From positions 5,592,501-5,656,500 of the forward strand of contig JAGUCH010000002.1 of assembly GCA_019096065.1 (NCBI GenBank): 64,000 nucleotides of DNA, in the 5' to 3' direction. How positions within the stretch are numbered: position 1 is the first letter of the stretch; every line of letters begins with the position of its first letter. The position numbers and the translations under genes were made by a program. The stretch is from Paracyclopina nana (lineage: Eukaryota > Arthropoda > Copepoda > Cyclopoida > Cyclopettidae). Shown here piece after piece: positions 20,501 through 32,020 of this stretch. The notes beneath the pieces were generated by a model. It was not told the DNA's origin and made no database searches. It worked only from the letters and a program-made list of their open reading frames with translations.

Positions 20501-23500
20501 CGAATCCTCAATCAGGCAAAAGTGATACATCATTGTCATTGCTTCCAACTGGGTGATAACATAGTCTGCCGGTATTTGGCCGAGATCCACTTCTTCAGTA
20601 TCTTCATTATCAAAGTAAAATGGGGCCAATTTTTCCAAATTAGTTGCAAGTTGGCCAGTGACCTCAAACACAGTCTGGGTCAAAGAATGGTCTAAAAATG
20701 GAAGACAACTTGAGACTAGACTCGTCCAATGAGAGTGCAGATGTCGCATTTTGTCCAGCTTGAGGGCAGAGACTATGGCTGCCAGAAACATGGGTTGGTC
20801 TGGAATAACATGCTCGTTCAGGTATCGCAGAACTTTCGAGTTCACATGTGGGGTAGCCTTCTTGCTCGGTGAAGTCATAGAATTGAGCATGACAACTTGC
20901 TCTAGCATAACCAGGGCTAAGAGGAGCTTGAGGATTTGCACTTGGAATGCTTCTGAAAAGTTTGACACTCTCTCGTCTAGGCTTACATGGACTTCATTGA
21001 ATTTGAGGATGTCCTCCGTGAAGCTATTGCTGTCGGCATCCTTCAGGTTTTGCATGTCATGCACACTGGCTATTAAGCTATGGAGGACTACCTTCTGAAC
21101 TTTGCATCTGGAGAAAAGATCACTGATGTAGGTGGCATAAGCCTTGCCATTATCTTTGACAACCAGAATCAGCTCAGAAACAAGAACTATGAGCAGGTCT
21201 ACTGCAGTCAGTTGAACTTCTCTGTTGGCTTGAATGTCATCGCGAGACAAGTGCGGTAGGTTGGGATAGTATGATCGTAGATAGTACAGAGCAGAGGAGA
21301 TCAGGACCTCAATCAAAGTAGAATTGCGATGAGTTGCAAGGTTTTCAGACGTCAACTCTCCCACAAATCCTTTGCCAAAAACTGATTTCCTATGCCTCGC
21401 CAGCAAGATTTGTACTTGGTGGCTCCTCGGCGATGGCTTCGAGTTAAGATTGGTAGATGACAGAGCACAGATTGACAGCCTTGCATTTGACTTTAAAATG
21501 TTTTTGATGCATTCCAAAGTGTACAAGACTTGCCTCGAGTCAGAAACTTGCGTGTATAATAGCAGGTGAGAATGGAGAGGGTGAACTCCTGGCGTGGCTT
21601 TGTCAATAATGCCATCTGAAGTCATAACCACATCAATCACTTCGTCCAAAATCTGCCCGACAATGTCAAAGGCCATGGCTGAATCATTGATTGACACCAT
21701 CGATGACGTATTGGAGCTTGAGGAAGATGTTAAAGCGTACTCCTTGTTGTAGCCTTTAGTGTAGTTGTCGTAGTCAGCCATGTGGGGAGGTACCAGAGCA
21801 AATGGGTTGACTTCGATATTGAGGGCGCCCAGATCACTGATGGCCTTTTTGAAGCCCGCCTTTTTGGTAACTTGCATTTTTTTGCTGTATTGCTCCATGC
21901 TTTTCAATTTATCCACGGTATTGATCACATGAAAGATGACCTCCTTCTCTCTGTCAAAACCAATTGCAAATACCTCGTTTTCGAGGTTGTCTAGGCTGCA
22001 ATGAAGCACACTGACCCGCGCTGTACAAGGATCAAGCAATGTCAAGAACAAAGGCTCCATGATCCGGCCCATGTCACCCCTAGTCATAGCATGAACAAGC
22101 CAAGATTGACTGAGAACTTTCAAGGGCCCTCCGGGCATGTTTAAATTGTCCAGCATTTTCAGTAGGCAAATGTCGAAAGTCCTAGTCTGGTCCCTTGTCA
22201 TCGTTTTCAGCTCCAAATCACGGCTCAGATGCCAAAGCAAAGTAAATCTTTGGTAAGTGTCGACATTGTTGAGGTCTTTGGCAATGATCTTCTCAATAGA
22301 CTTTGGCCTACAAGACAAATTTGAAATTACAGGGTAAAGTGACATATTACGACAAAAAAGTTGCTGAACTACCTTGGTACAATATTATGCAAGTGATGAA
22401 GGAGTCCAACGCACTTCAAGTGATAATTGGCTTTCATGTACCCCAAAGCATCCCATAGCCTTGCAGTCACAACTTGAGCGATTATGGTTTGCTTCAGAAT
22501 GCATCTGTACTGGCCTTCCGTTATCAAGGGCATCATAACAATTACAAAATTTGCCTCGTGCTCATTGGGACGAATCTTGAGATTAGAATCGAGAAGCGAG
22601 ATGATTTCCAGCAAAGTGTTGATGCTTTCGAGCTGGAAATCAGGATAATCTTTGCCATCAATCAGGCATGCCGAAAGTACCAAATGCTTCAGCCAATTGG
22701 GCAGCTCTTGTGGACTGCAGCCATAACTGAGAATTGAAAAATCATCGCTTATGGTGGAATTTGGACTGGTTGATCCCATAGTCGGAATGCTTGATAACTC
22801 CACTAATATTTGGCAACTGAGAGTGAGAGCATTCGTAAACTTATGAACACCTTGTACGAGGCCAATAGACGATTGCTTCAAGTTGTCGATGAGAACTTGA
22901 TCTTCTTCATTAGCCGCAGCTCCATCAGAGTCACTATGTTCGGAGCCTCGCAGTAGATGCTCCAGGTAACGAGTCCTTTCCTCCAATGTGTCATGGGGCC
23001 TCTTTACCATTTTAGCAAGCCATTCATTGGGATCAAATCCAGGCAAAAACGCTCGCGTGGCAAGGAAAGTCACAAAAAAGTCCTCGTATGCCTCAATGCA
23101 ATCCTTCATGAGCAACTCATGAGCTCTCGGCACTTTCTCAAACGACTTGGCAGCATCCACGCCTAATTCCTCGGCGTGATCTTCGTCAGAAGCTGATGGC
23201 GGACTCAATGACTCTGTAGCCTCCTTCCCCATCTCCATGGACGGAATGTTAGACTTGTCTTGGGTGGCATCAACATCCCAAGCATTCCAAGCTGGTTGGA
23301 CTTTGGTCAAAATTTTCTTGGCCAACTTCAAGGCGTGTGTGACCTCAAACGCGGAGAGGTCAGAAACTTTTTCAGTTACTACCAATATAATAGACTTGAA
23401 CAGGCTTGGCAAATGCTCTGAGGCAGTCTCAACATAGGTTTCAATCGACACAATGTCGAGCAGAAAGTCGACGAGCTCACACATTTCAATCACAGTTGTA

Positions 23501-25110
23501 TCTTGACTGCCTACAAAGTTGACAGCATTGGCCTCAGTATCGCTGATACGAAATCGTTGGCATGACGCTTTTTCAAAGGCTTTTCCACAAAACTCCCAAA
23601 TGTAGGAGCTTTCCAAAGTGCCGAAAAGCAAATTGGCCGATTTCATCAGTTCTTGATTGTTGCTTGGCACTTTTTTGTCCTTGATGTCTTCTCCAGTTTT
23701 GTTTCTGCTAGAATGATACAGCGTCCGAAAAACGTCAGTGATGACATGGTCAAGAATTGCCACTCCGACTTCAGGTTTGTCAAGCAAAGTCATGACAAGC
23801 CTGTACGGCTTCAGATCTGGTTGATCTTCGTCACAAACTTCTAAGCTTCTCTGAAGAATCACCTTCAAGGCCTCCACCAGAAGGCTTTTGGAGTAGTGAC
23901 AAAAGTAGACGTTGGTGTCCTCATCGATGGACACTTCGCTGTCATGCCTATGATGGCCCTTGACATTACTTGACTCAGAGCCACAAAGCCAGCTGTACAA
24001 TCTGCGATTGAGGCTCATATCACGTCTTAGCAAAACAGAGGTAGCGGCTGCTACCACTTCGACAAGGTCCTCATGGGAAAATTTGATCACTTCAATATGC
24101 ATGGGAAAAGCTAGCACCAAAAAATCGAGGGCACACCGCTGTACAAGAACTGAGGAGTCCATTAAAGCCGCGCATACAGCCTTGACAATGACCTCAGAAT
24201 CGGATCCAAATAGGTGGACTTGATCACTGATCGGAATTTTGCGGTCAATGTGTCTGAGAACAAAAGATACAGCCGCTAGACGAATAGCTGGGTTGGCTGC
24301 CACGCATTCCCAAAGGCTGCCATAAAAGACTAGAGGCTGAGCAGCATCACAGACCGACTCCAAAAGACTGTTGGTCCTGTCGTAATGATCCGATCCCTCC
24401 TCAAGGCCAAGCAAGACACCTGCTAAGAGGCCATTGAGAGCCGGCCTTAGTCTCTCGCCAAGCGGTACAAAGTGGGTCTCGTACACAGTCAAAAGAGTTG
24501 GTCTGACATTCATTGCCGCATGGCCCAAAAGTGGAAATAGACCAGCGCTGTATAAAAATAGCTCTTGAGCCAGCCGATTCGTGCCCATGGTCTTGAAAAT
24601 GATGTCGTAAGTGTCGAGTGCTTTTAAATGAACCCCCGAGGGCAAAGCAGGATGCATGCATTGTGCCAATCTCTGTAATCCATAACAATGAACTGTCGTT
24701 AAACGTAAATAGAGGTACACATAGCTGTGAACCTAAGTGCCATGATCTTGAATATAAAGTTTTCCGCTAATGCAGTAATTGGATTTGATGGGGAAACCTT
24801 CCAATTTTTTCGGTTGTGTTGGTGAGTCATAATGATAATTACCTTGCTTATTACGATCCTTCTCGGTATGATTGGGTACTTCATATGGGCCAAAAGGACC
24901 TTGTTTAATTTGCCCAAGGCTGCTATTAGGTCTGCCCATTCTGTCGTATACTCAAAAGCCTTCAAAGCTTTGTCAATTTGGGACATGTACCTGTTTATGA
25001 GCCAAACAAGAAATTACTGGAGTACTCATCGAATCAACTGATAAGAAAACTTACGCTCTGTACTTGGCATCGCCGAGAAGCTCATACTCCTCAAGCACAA
25101 TCGAAGTCAT
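17560..25110 (-). CDS. dopey family protein (DOP1/DOPEY), Golgi-endosome trafficking
   Basis: About nine exons on the minus strand, roughly 2,200 residues, with mostly short introns. Exon 1 (25110-25055) starts MTSIVLEEYELLGDAKYRA. Exon 2 (24990-24843) carries the signature IDKALKAFEYTTEWADLIAAL. Exon 3 (24672-22373) continues LAQCMHPALPSGVHLKAL. A second large exon (22307-20039) and four or five small ones follow, including LWPLIITEMVQIFSYLE, and the stop is at 17560-17562. The protein is a large soluble HEAT-like scaffold. Dopey works with MON2 and a lipid flippase in endosome-to-Golgi traffic and links to kinesin-1. No frameshift was seen across more than 6.5 kb of coding sequence. The two longest exons are open throughout, which supports good base quality here. 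Exon positions near 17.9-19.9 kb are read from splice motifs. Confidence 0.95.
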
Positions 25111-25738
25111 CGTCACATGACAACTTTACAACTACAGTAAAAAAGCTGCAAAATCTGCTTTTCAGGTTCCGTTCGTGGTGCGTGAGAAGACGTCATCCAC
25201 TTTTCTTTTACTTTTGTTTTTGATACAAATCCCAGAGTTTGGGTAGACGAAACAGCCGAATACTTATGAAAAGTGCCAAATTGTAACTTCATCGCATGTT
25301 AGCATAGTCTTGCAACTTGTTTATTCCCTCGCTTAAATAGAGACGGAATTTAATAACAGGTGCTCCGTCCATTTACCCTTGGATCAAACGATGTGCTAAA
25401 AAAGCCGTCGTTCATTTTTTTCAGTTGCTTCGGATTGTGTTGGCTGTTTGTGTGAGATGCGTAGCGCTAAAATATTTTGCAGCCTAATAACACAAGACGA
25501 CAAGTGTTCCTAGGAACGTGACAAAAGTAATCGATAATAAGCGCTCAATTAAGCAATCTGAGAAAGCGGCGCAGAAAACTAAAAGTTGACTAATCCGTTT
25601 ATTGACTCATATTATTCATGAATGTGCAATTTGGTTGATTTAAATAATAATGCAGAACTACAGTTTCAGTGATGAAAGTGTTAATACTCTTAAAAAGCCA
25701 AATAAAATGCATGAAATGAGGGAAATGCTCTTAAAAAT
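25111..25738. other. intergenic region between CRMP and dopey
   Basis: Non-coding spacer between two minus-strand genes. It should contain the dopey promoter and the CRMP 3' untranslated region. No repeat or RNA gene was recognised. Confidence 0.5.
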
Positions 25739-27570
25739 CTACCAAAATCCGACAGATGAGAGCCCACCAGGAGGTGCTCGCACCTTGACAGACGACTTGG
25801 GCAAAACTGGCTCAACATCCCCAGTTGGGTGAGCCTTGAGATCGAAGTTAGATGACTGTTGACTGGCAGCCTTGGGAGCTTGTGTCGACTTCGTGGGAGT
25901 AGGTGGAGGTATGTCGTCAGCAGAGCTGCCATTGGAGGACGACTTGACCTCTGAACGGATAACAGCACTCGTAGATCGAGCCTCGGCTTCACGAGCACGA
26001 ACTTTTTCGTACACGTGAGGCGCAAAGGTGGGCAAAGCCAAAAACTTCCCAAATCCTTGCATAACTCTCAAACTTCCCTCATCCACCACAACCTTTCCGC
26101 TGACGATGACAGAGTCGGGAACTCCGGTAAGGGTGAGACCACTGAAGATATTGAAGTCAGTTTTCAAGTTGTGGTCTCCAGTGGATATCGTTTTCCTGCC
26201 ATTGGGGTCCCAAATCACGAGATCAGCCAACGAGCCAAGCTCAATACGTCCCTTTTCCGGATACATGTTGAACATCTTTGCTGGGTTGGCAGAAGTCAAA
26301 GCAACGAACTGCTCTGGTGTAGCCTTTCCAGAATTGACCAACTTATCCCATAGAATCATCATGCGCTCGCCCACTCCATTGACACCAAGAGGGATTTGAG
26401 TAAAATCCCTTGCTCCCAAAGCCTTTTGCTTGGAATTGAAGGTTGCGTGGTCACTAGATACAATGTCAAAAGCTGAAAGCATTGCAAAAATCAATTGATG
26501 CTGCCAAGGATGTATAGTATAATAGAAGTCAATTACTTGAAACAGAAGCATCAACCATGGCATCGGTGACCCCCTTTCTTAGTGGAGGAGCGGTTACAAA
26601 AGCAGCAGCATGGGACCAGCAGCTATTCCAGTATTCGTTGCCGTCACAAACCAAGGCAGCAGGAGTGACCTCACCGTAGAGCACGTTTCCACGGCCCTTC
26701 TTGGCTCTGATGATATCAGCAGCAGAGTCGCTAGTCACGCTCTTGAGAAGCAAAGGGCAATTAACCTGGTTGGCCAGTGTTGAAGCCCGCATCACGGCCT
26801 CCTCCTCAGCCTCAGCTGTGTGAGCCATGGCAAATCCCTCCGGTCCAGTGACCCCATTTTCCAGCATTTTCTTCTCGTTCCTCTCGACAATTTCTCCACT
26901 CTCAGCATGCACATTGGCCAAGCACCCCAGATTCACGCAAGCTTCAAAGCCTCGAAGCAGATCTTCATCATTGAGCCTTTCATCACCCACCATGGACATG
27001 AAGAAAGCATTGACGCCAAACTCTTCGCGCGTGAGCTCATGCATATCCTTAAGGATATCTTCGGTGACCTCTGGAAGCGCTACCTTCAAGGCGTAATCGC
27101 AGCAAACTTTTTCGTCAGCCCAGCCTCTCCATTTGTTATAGGCATCAACAAGTGACTCCCCTTTACCGGGAAACACGCAGTCAATCACGGTCGTAGTTCC
27201 GCCGGCTAGGGCAGCCTTAGTTCCTTGGTAAAAATCATCAATGGTCCTGGTATTGCCCTGCATTCAAATATACGCTGCATCGATCTTCAAAGGCTATCTA
27301 TCGTGAAAGTTCACTTACCCTCAAAAATGGAGATTCGAAATGAACATTGGCATCAATGCCTCCCGGTAAGACAAGCTTCCCAGTGGCGTCAATCACTCGG
27401 GTTCCGCCGGGAATAATTAGATGATTGCCAAGTTGCTTGATTCGACAGTCTTCAATGTAGACATCCACAGTTTGGGAGCCATCTTCGTTGACAACCGTCC
27501 CATTTTTTACGAGGAGCCGGTTTTGAGCACTCTGCAAATGAATGGGAACCTTCTTCACAGGAGTCACCAT
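25739..27570 (-). CDS. CRMP: collapsin response mediator protein / dihydropyrimidinase-related protein
   Basis: Three exons on the minus strand: 27570-27319, 27257-26537 and 26472-25739, encoding 568 residues. The amidohydrolase fold is complete (LLVKNGTVVNEDG, LVLPGGIDANVHF, QGTKAALAGGTTTVID, YGEVTPAALVCDG, KTISTGDHNLKTDFN). Active-site residues of true dihydropyrimidinase are missing. The His-x-His is Asn-Val-His, the carboxylated Lys is absent, and only the His of ANVHAESG and the DH of SSDHATFN remain. That matches CRMP-type proteins, which bind tubulin and guide neurites instead of cleaving pyrimidines. The C-terminal tail is Ser/Thr/Pro-rich with the APPGG end seen in CRMPs. Only one version of each exon was seen, so no alternative exon for an active enzyme was found here. 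Confidence 0.92.
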
Positions 27571-27968
27571 TTTTCCCGACAGATGAAAATCGTAGAACTC
27601 AGCTTTGATGAGGCGCGGTCAGCAAGCCAACTTTTTAACTTTGTTGACACTTTCAGCTCACTGCTTTAGTTTGGCGGAAATTCTCGCCCAAAAAGGCCAG
27701 ATTTTATAGGGAAATAGAAAGCAGGGATAATTCCTCGAAAATAACGCGGTTAGAAAGCAAACTAAACAGCGTTGATAGTCAAAACATAGCCTATTACTCA
27801 GGACTCAGTAAAACTGGCTTTAAATGGTATTTTTTGGCCTTAAAGTGACATTTAACCAGCACAGCCTATGCGGCAAAATCGATTTATGTCAACAATCTCG
27901 AGTATTGTCGATCAGTGCAATTTTGTCAGAGGAGTTTTGCCCAGAAAGTATTTAAATCTCGTTTAGAA
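27571..27968. promoter_or_regulatory. shared divergent promoter region of CRMP and THEM6
   Basis: The two genes are transcribed away from each other from this 398-bp interval, so both promoters must lie here. No TATA box or known operator was recognised. Confidence 0.5.
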
Positions 27969-28883
27969 ATGGCGAATTGGGCAATCATTTTTGGAACAGG
28001 ATTTGCCATAGTTGCATCTTTCGATGTGTATTGGTTTCTGAGGTTGGCATACACCCGTATCACATCCATGTTCAGGAAACCGATGGCCATAACTGACGTG
28101 AGTATAATTTTTATTCAGGTTAGAAGTGTTGCGTTGCGTTCATGTTTTGGCTTAAATGAGACAGTGCTTATGTAATCTGTAGATTTTTGCCTCTTTTCTT
28201 CCGTTGGACTCGTTAGGTCATTCGGGGGCTCTTCTTGACCCCGATCTATCTTTCCCTGATTTATCTATGCATGGGCGTTTGTAACAAAACTATTGCTTTT
28301 TATAGGCATCAATTGTCTACAGCATCTGCTCCACAACTGACATTGATTTCTTTTGCCACATGAACAATGGCAAATACTTCAGAGAACTCGACTTTGCAAG
28401 GCAAGCTAATTGTATTTCATTATTATTAAGTCGTTTTAAAAGAGTGTGCCTTTTAGGTTTGATTTTTACTTCCGCTCTGGCCTCTCCAAATTCTTGGAAT
28501 CCAGAAAAGAAATGTATGTTGTGCAACATGCAGCCATGATTCGGTATAGGCGGTCCTTAAACTTCCTAATGCCCTTCATTGTGAAAACTCGCCTGGTTTA
28601 CTTCGACCAAAGATCTTTGTATTTTGAGCAATCCTTCATCTCAAAACCGGATGATTTTGTGAGAGCTGTGGCCTTTTGCAAGAATACCGTCGTCAATTGC
28701 GATGTTCCAGCAATGCTGAAGAATTTATATGATTTGGACCAACCCGATTGCCCTCCAGACTTGTCCAAATTCATCGAAGCCAATGAAATTTCATCCAACC
28801 GGCTCAAAATGACGGGCCATCCAGTTAGTGAAGCTACATGTCTTAGTCAATTAGGTGAAAACTCAGCCAAAAAAATGGACTAG
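27969..28883 (+). CDS. THEM6: THEM6-like protein (thioesterase superfamily member 6)
   Basis: Three exons: 27969-28097, 28306-28400 and 28457-28883, about 216 residues. An N-terminal hydrophobic segment ([21 protein letters not shown]) is followed by a hot-dog-fold domain. Its core lines are [36 protein letters not shown] and [21 protein letters not shown]. These match THEM6, a membrane or secreted hot-dog protein linked in mammals to ER membrane lipid balance. Its thioesterase activity is unproven. The second intron has a GC donor (AAG followed by GCAAGC) instead of GT. With it, the protein reads [13 protein letters not shown] as in the family. It ends 89 bp from the convergent sulfotransferase-like gene. 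Confidence 0.9.
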
Positions 28884-28972
28884 TGAACTAGGAACTTGTC
28901 AACTTTCATTTACTCAAAATAGTGATATAGTGACTCTTTAATTGCATTGTTGATAGATATCCAAGTACATGA

Positions 28973-30392
28973 TTAATGAATCATGTTAGAAAGATCTTGT
29001 AAATGCATAGCAACTTCTATGGGAACTTCAAGTTCTTTGAAAACAACTTCTGCGTCTCTCCAGTCAAGTTCCGTCAATAGATCCTCAGTGTTTAATTCTG
29101 AGGAGCCAAACATGTTGTTCTGCGAATGCTTTTTCAATGCTGTTAGAGCCTGTGAAACCATGTTTGAGGGAATTCCCAAAACATCAAACAGCTTTGAGGC
29201 TTCAGTGCTGACATCAGAGGTCATTTCTTCGTAAATCACTGCATGCTTGTAAATGCTTTTGTGCATCAAATATTCGGCCATCACACTCGCATAACCAATA
29301 GCAGAAATAACCCCCATGCTTGCTGATTTTCGTTGCTTGAAGTATTTTTCGAAAAGAGCCCTGTACTTTGGAGTGTATGGCATCCCCAAGTTTACAAACC
29401 AGAAGTAAGCCAAGTTTGATTTGTCTACTTGGGAGAAAACTTTAGCAAATGAAAGCATAGAAGGCTTGGGAAGCCTGGTTGACAGGATGATTTTGATTTT
29501 TTCTCCAAATAACTCATGGATTGAATGCATCATAGGCGAGCAGAATAAAGGCAGTTTAAGAATGTACCTAAAAATCAACCATTGCTCTTGAAAAAATTAA
29601 ATTATGTTGCTTATGATTAGTTGCCTCTCTGATTGCACTTGCTGTGTTGGCTTGAATTGAATTTTAATGCAAGATCTGATCAACTCTTGGTAATCATCCC
29701 ACGTAACTTTGCCCAAGTTGTACAACTGATGAATGTACAACAATCCCCAGGGCTCTGACATCACTAAAGTGTTAGGAAGCTTGCGAAACATCTGCATCAA
29801 AAGGATCCACTAGACAACGTAAGAAAAAAATTAAGCTTCAATATACCTGGCAAAGCAGGGTAGACCCGCATCTTCCTGTGTTGTTGATTAAAATGCAATT
29901 TCCAGATGGTTTGCCAATTTTGTTAGCTATTTGGTGTAAAGTGGAAATGTTCACCAAGAGGAGTTTGTCTGACGAAAAGAATTGAGCCATGAAAGCGAAT
30001 GGAAACCGACCCAGGCCGTACACGTCAGTTTTGGTTGATACAGAAAACCATGCCTGGTCAGCAGAGACTCCCATTAGAGTAACATTGTCATTGTTGATAA
30101 TAAAGCTTATGGGGTCAACATAAGCTTCATGCCGAAGAATAAAGTGGTGAAGTGTGCAGGTCCCCGCGGGATTTGAAGTACCTCTACCTAATATACGAAC
30201 TAAGTTTCCTGATTTGTCCACTCTTGCTTGAGCTAATTGCTGTTCATGTTTCCATCCATTCACCAAGCTGTAGCCAAATAATGAGCAGCAGATGAAGTCA
30301 ATAGCCATGTACACGCTTCTAATAAGCTTGAAGACCTTGTAGATGTTGTGCAAGCCAACTATTTTGACAATTTTTTCAGCAGTGCCTCCCAT
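28973..30392 (-). CDS. sulfotransferase-like protein, tandem copy A
   Basis: Three exons on the minus strand: 30392-29847, 29791-29625 and 29567-28973, 435 residues. Two PAPS-binding-like motifs are visible: NNTGRCGSTLLCQ (5' phosphosulfate loop) and ILSTRLPKPSMLSFAKV (Arg/Ser 3' phosphate motif). The N-terminus MGGTAEKIVKIVGLHN leads into a moderately hydrophobic stretch (VYMAIDFICCSLFGYSLV) that could anchor it. Otherwise it does not resemble the named cytosolic or Golgi sulfotransferases I can recall. The second intron has a GC donor. The neighbour upstream on the same strand (30422-31881) is a paralogue with the same three-exon layout and identical splice phases, so they arose by tandem duplication. 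The substrate is unknown. Confidence 0.75.
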
Positions 30393-30421
30393 TTTGGTAG
30401 GTTGATATTTATTGAGCTTTG

Positions 30422-31881
30422 TTATCTTATTTTCTCTACTAGGTCAAATAGAGTTGCTGATGTATCAATGGGAATGTTGATAGCATTGAAAATGTTATCT
30501 ATGCTACTCCATTCCTCCTTAGAAACTAGTTCATTATCTGGTTTGACATGAGAATTGTCAAACATTTTGTTTTGGGAATGAGTTGATAGAGCTTTCATGG
30601 AGTTGTCCACATACTCAGTTGGGATATCTAGTGCCCTGAACATATCAAGGGTCTTTTCATGAGCAGATGCTATCATCTCTTCATAGATAATTGATATCTT
30701 GTACATGCGTTTGTTTTCCAGGAATCCAGCAATGCATGCTGCATATGCTACAGCGATAGCTTCTGCGTAAGTCAGCTCCCTTCTTCTGCTGTAGTACTTG
30801 TCAAACAGACCCTGGTGCTTTTGTCCATATGGCATGCCTATTCCACTGAACCAAAAGTCTCCTCTGATATGCAAGGGTTCAGGCTCAAATGATGAAACGA
30901 CTTTGACAAACGACAGAATAGAGGGCTTGGGTTGTCTTGTAGAGAACATGAATTTGATGGCGTTTCCAAAAATATCACTGATAGGCTTCATTGTTGAGGC
31001 ACATAGTAACGGCAACTTTAACACGTACCTTACAAAGAAATAATTTTTTAATCATTGTCATTTATTCTGAGCTCTTGATCTATGAGCTAATGTACCTCTC
31101 TGTTCTTGATTGCATTGTTGGCTTAAATTGGATTTTTGTGCTTGATGCCAGTAGTTTCTTGTATCCTCCCCATGAGATTTTTTTCATGTTGTACATTTGG
31201 TGAAGATACAGCAATGCCCATGGCTCAGACATCACCAATGTGTTGGGCACCCTTTGAAACATCTGGAAAAGTAGGCTTTCTGAAATGCATCAACTGTTTT
31301 AATAGTACAAATTTTGATTTACTTGGCATAGCAATGTAGACCCACATCTTCCTGAGTTGTTCATTATGATGCAATTTCCTTGAAGAGAGTCGCTTAGCTT
31401 GTCAGCAATTCTGTGCAATCCTGCATGGTCAACAATGAGCAATTTTTCTGAAAGCATCAGTTGACCAATGAAAGCAAATGGAAACTTCTGAGAGTCATAC
31501 ACATTCGTGTTGGATGTGACTGAAAACCATGCTTGACATTCATTGATGCCCATGAGAGTCACATTGTCATTGTTGAGCACAAAGTCGATCGATCGGGTCC
31601 ACATAAGCTTCATGCCGAATAATGAAGTTCTGCAGGTTTGTGCTTGCTGCAGGATTTTCAGTTCCTCTACCTAGAACTTTAACTAAATGACCACTCTTGT
31701 CATGGTTTTTCTTAGACAAACGCTCTTCATCCTTCCATCCGTCTACCAAGCTGTATCCAAGCATAGCAGTGCAGATGGTGTCAATTAGCAAGTAACAGTT
31801 GCGAATGGTTGCAAACACCTTGAATATGTTTCGCAAACCGATTTTGAGCACGATTTCTTCTGCTGTTGTTGATGTCCCCAT
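30422..31881 (-). pseudogene. sulfotransferase-like protein, tandem copy B, frame broken by a 4-bp duplication
   Basis: Exons on the minus strand are 31881-31323, 31262-31096 and 31028-30422, in the same order and phases as copy A. It has the matching motifs NNSGRCGSTLLCQ and FSTRQPKPSILSFVKV. The coding frame is interrupted near 31586-31593, where GATCGATC stands where one GATC is expected. Upstream of it the frame reads RHEAYVDPID, and downstream it resumes at DFVLNNDNVTLMG in another frame. Everything else is open, about 442 residues in all when the break is ignored. It may be a very recent pseudogene, a polymorphic allele or an assembly artefact. The intron-2 donor here is an ordinary GT, unlike copy A. 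Only 29 bp separate it from copy A. Confidence 0.65.
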
Positions 31882-32020
31882 TTTGGACGAGCCATAAATC
31901 TACCTGCGTTAAGCTCACACGTTCATCACATATAAGTGTGAAGCCTGGTGAGATGAATATAAAGAGAGGTTTGGAGACTCAATGATCTAGGTACATTTTT
32001 AATCATATATTTCACCAAGA

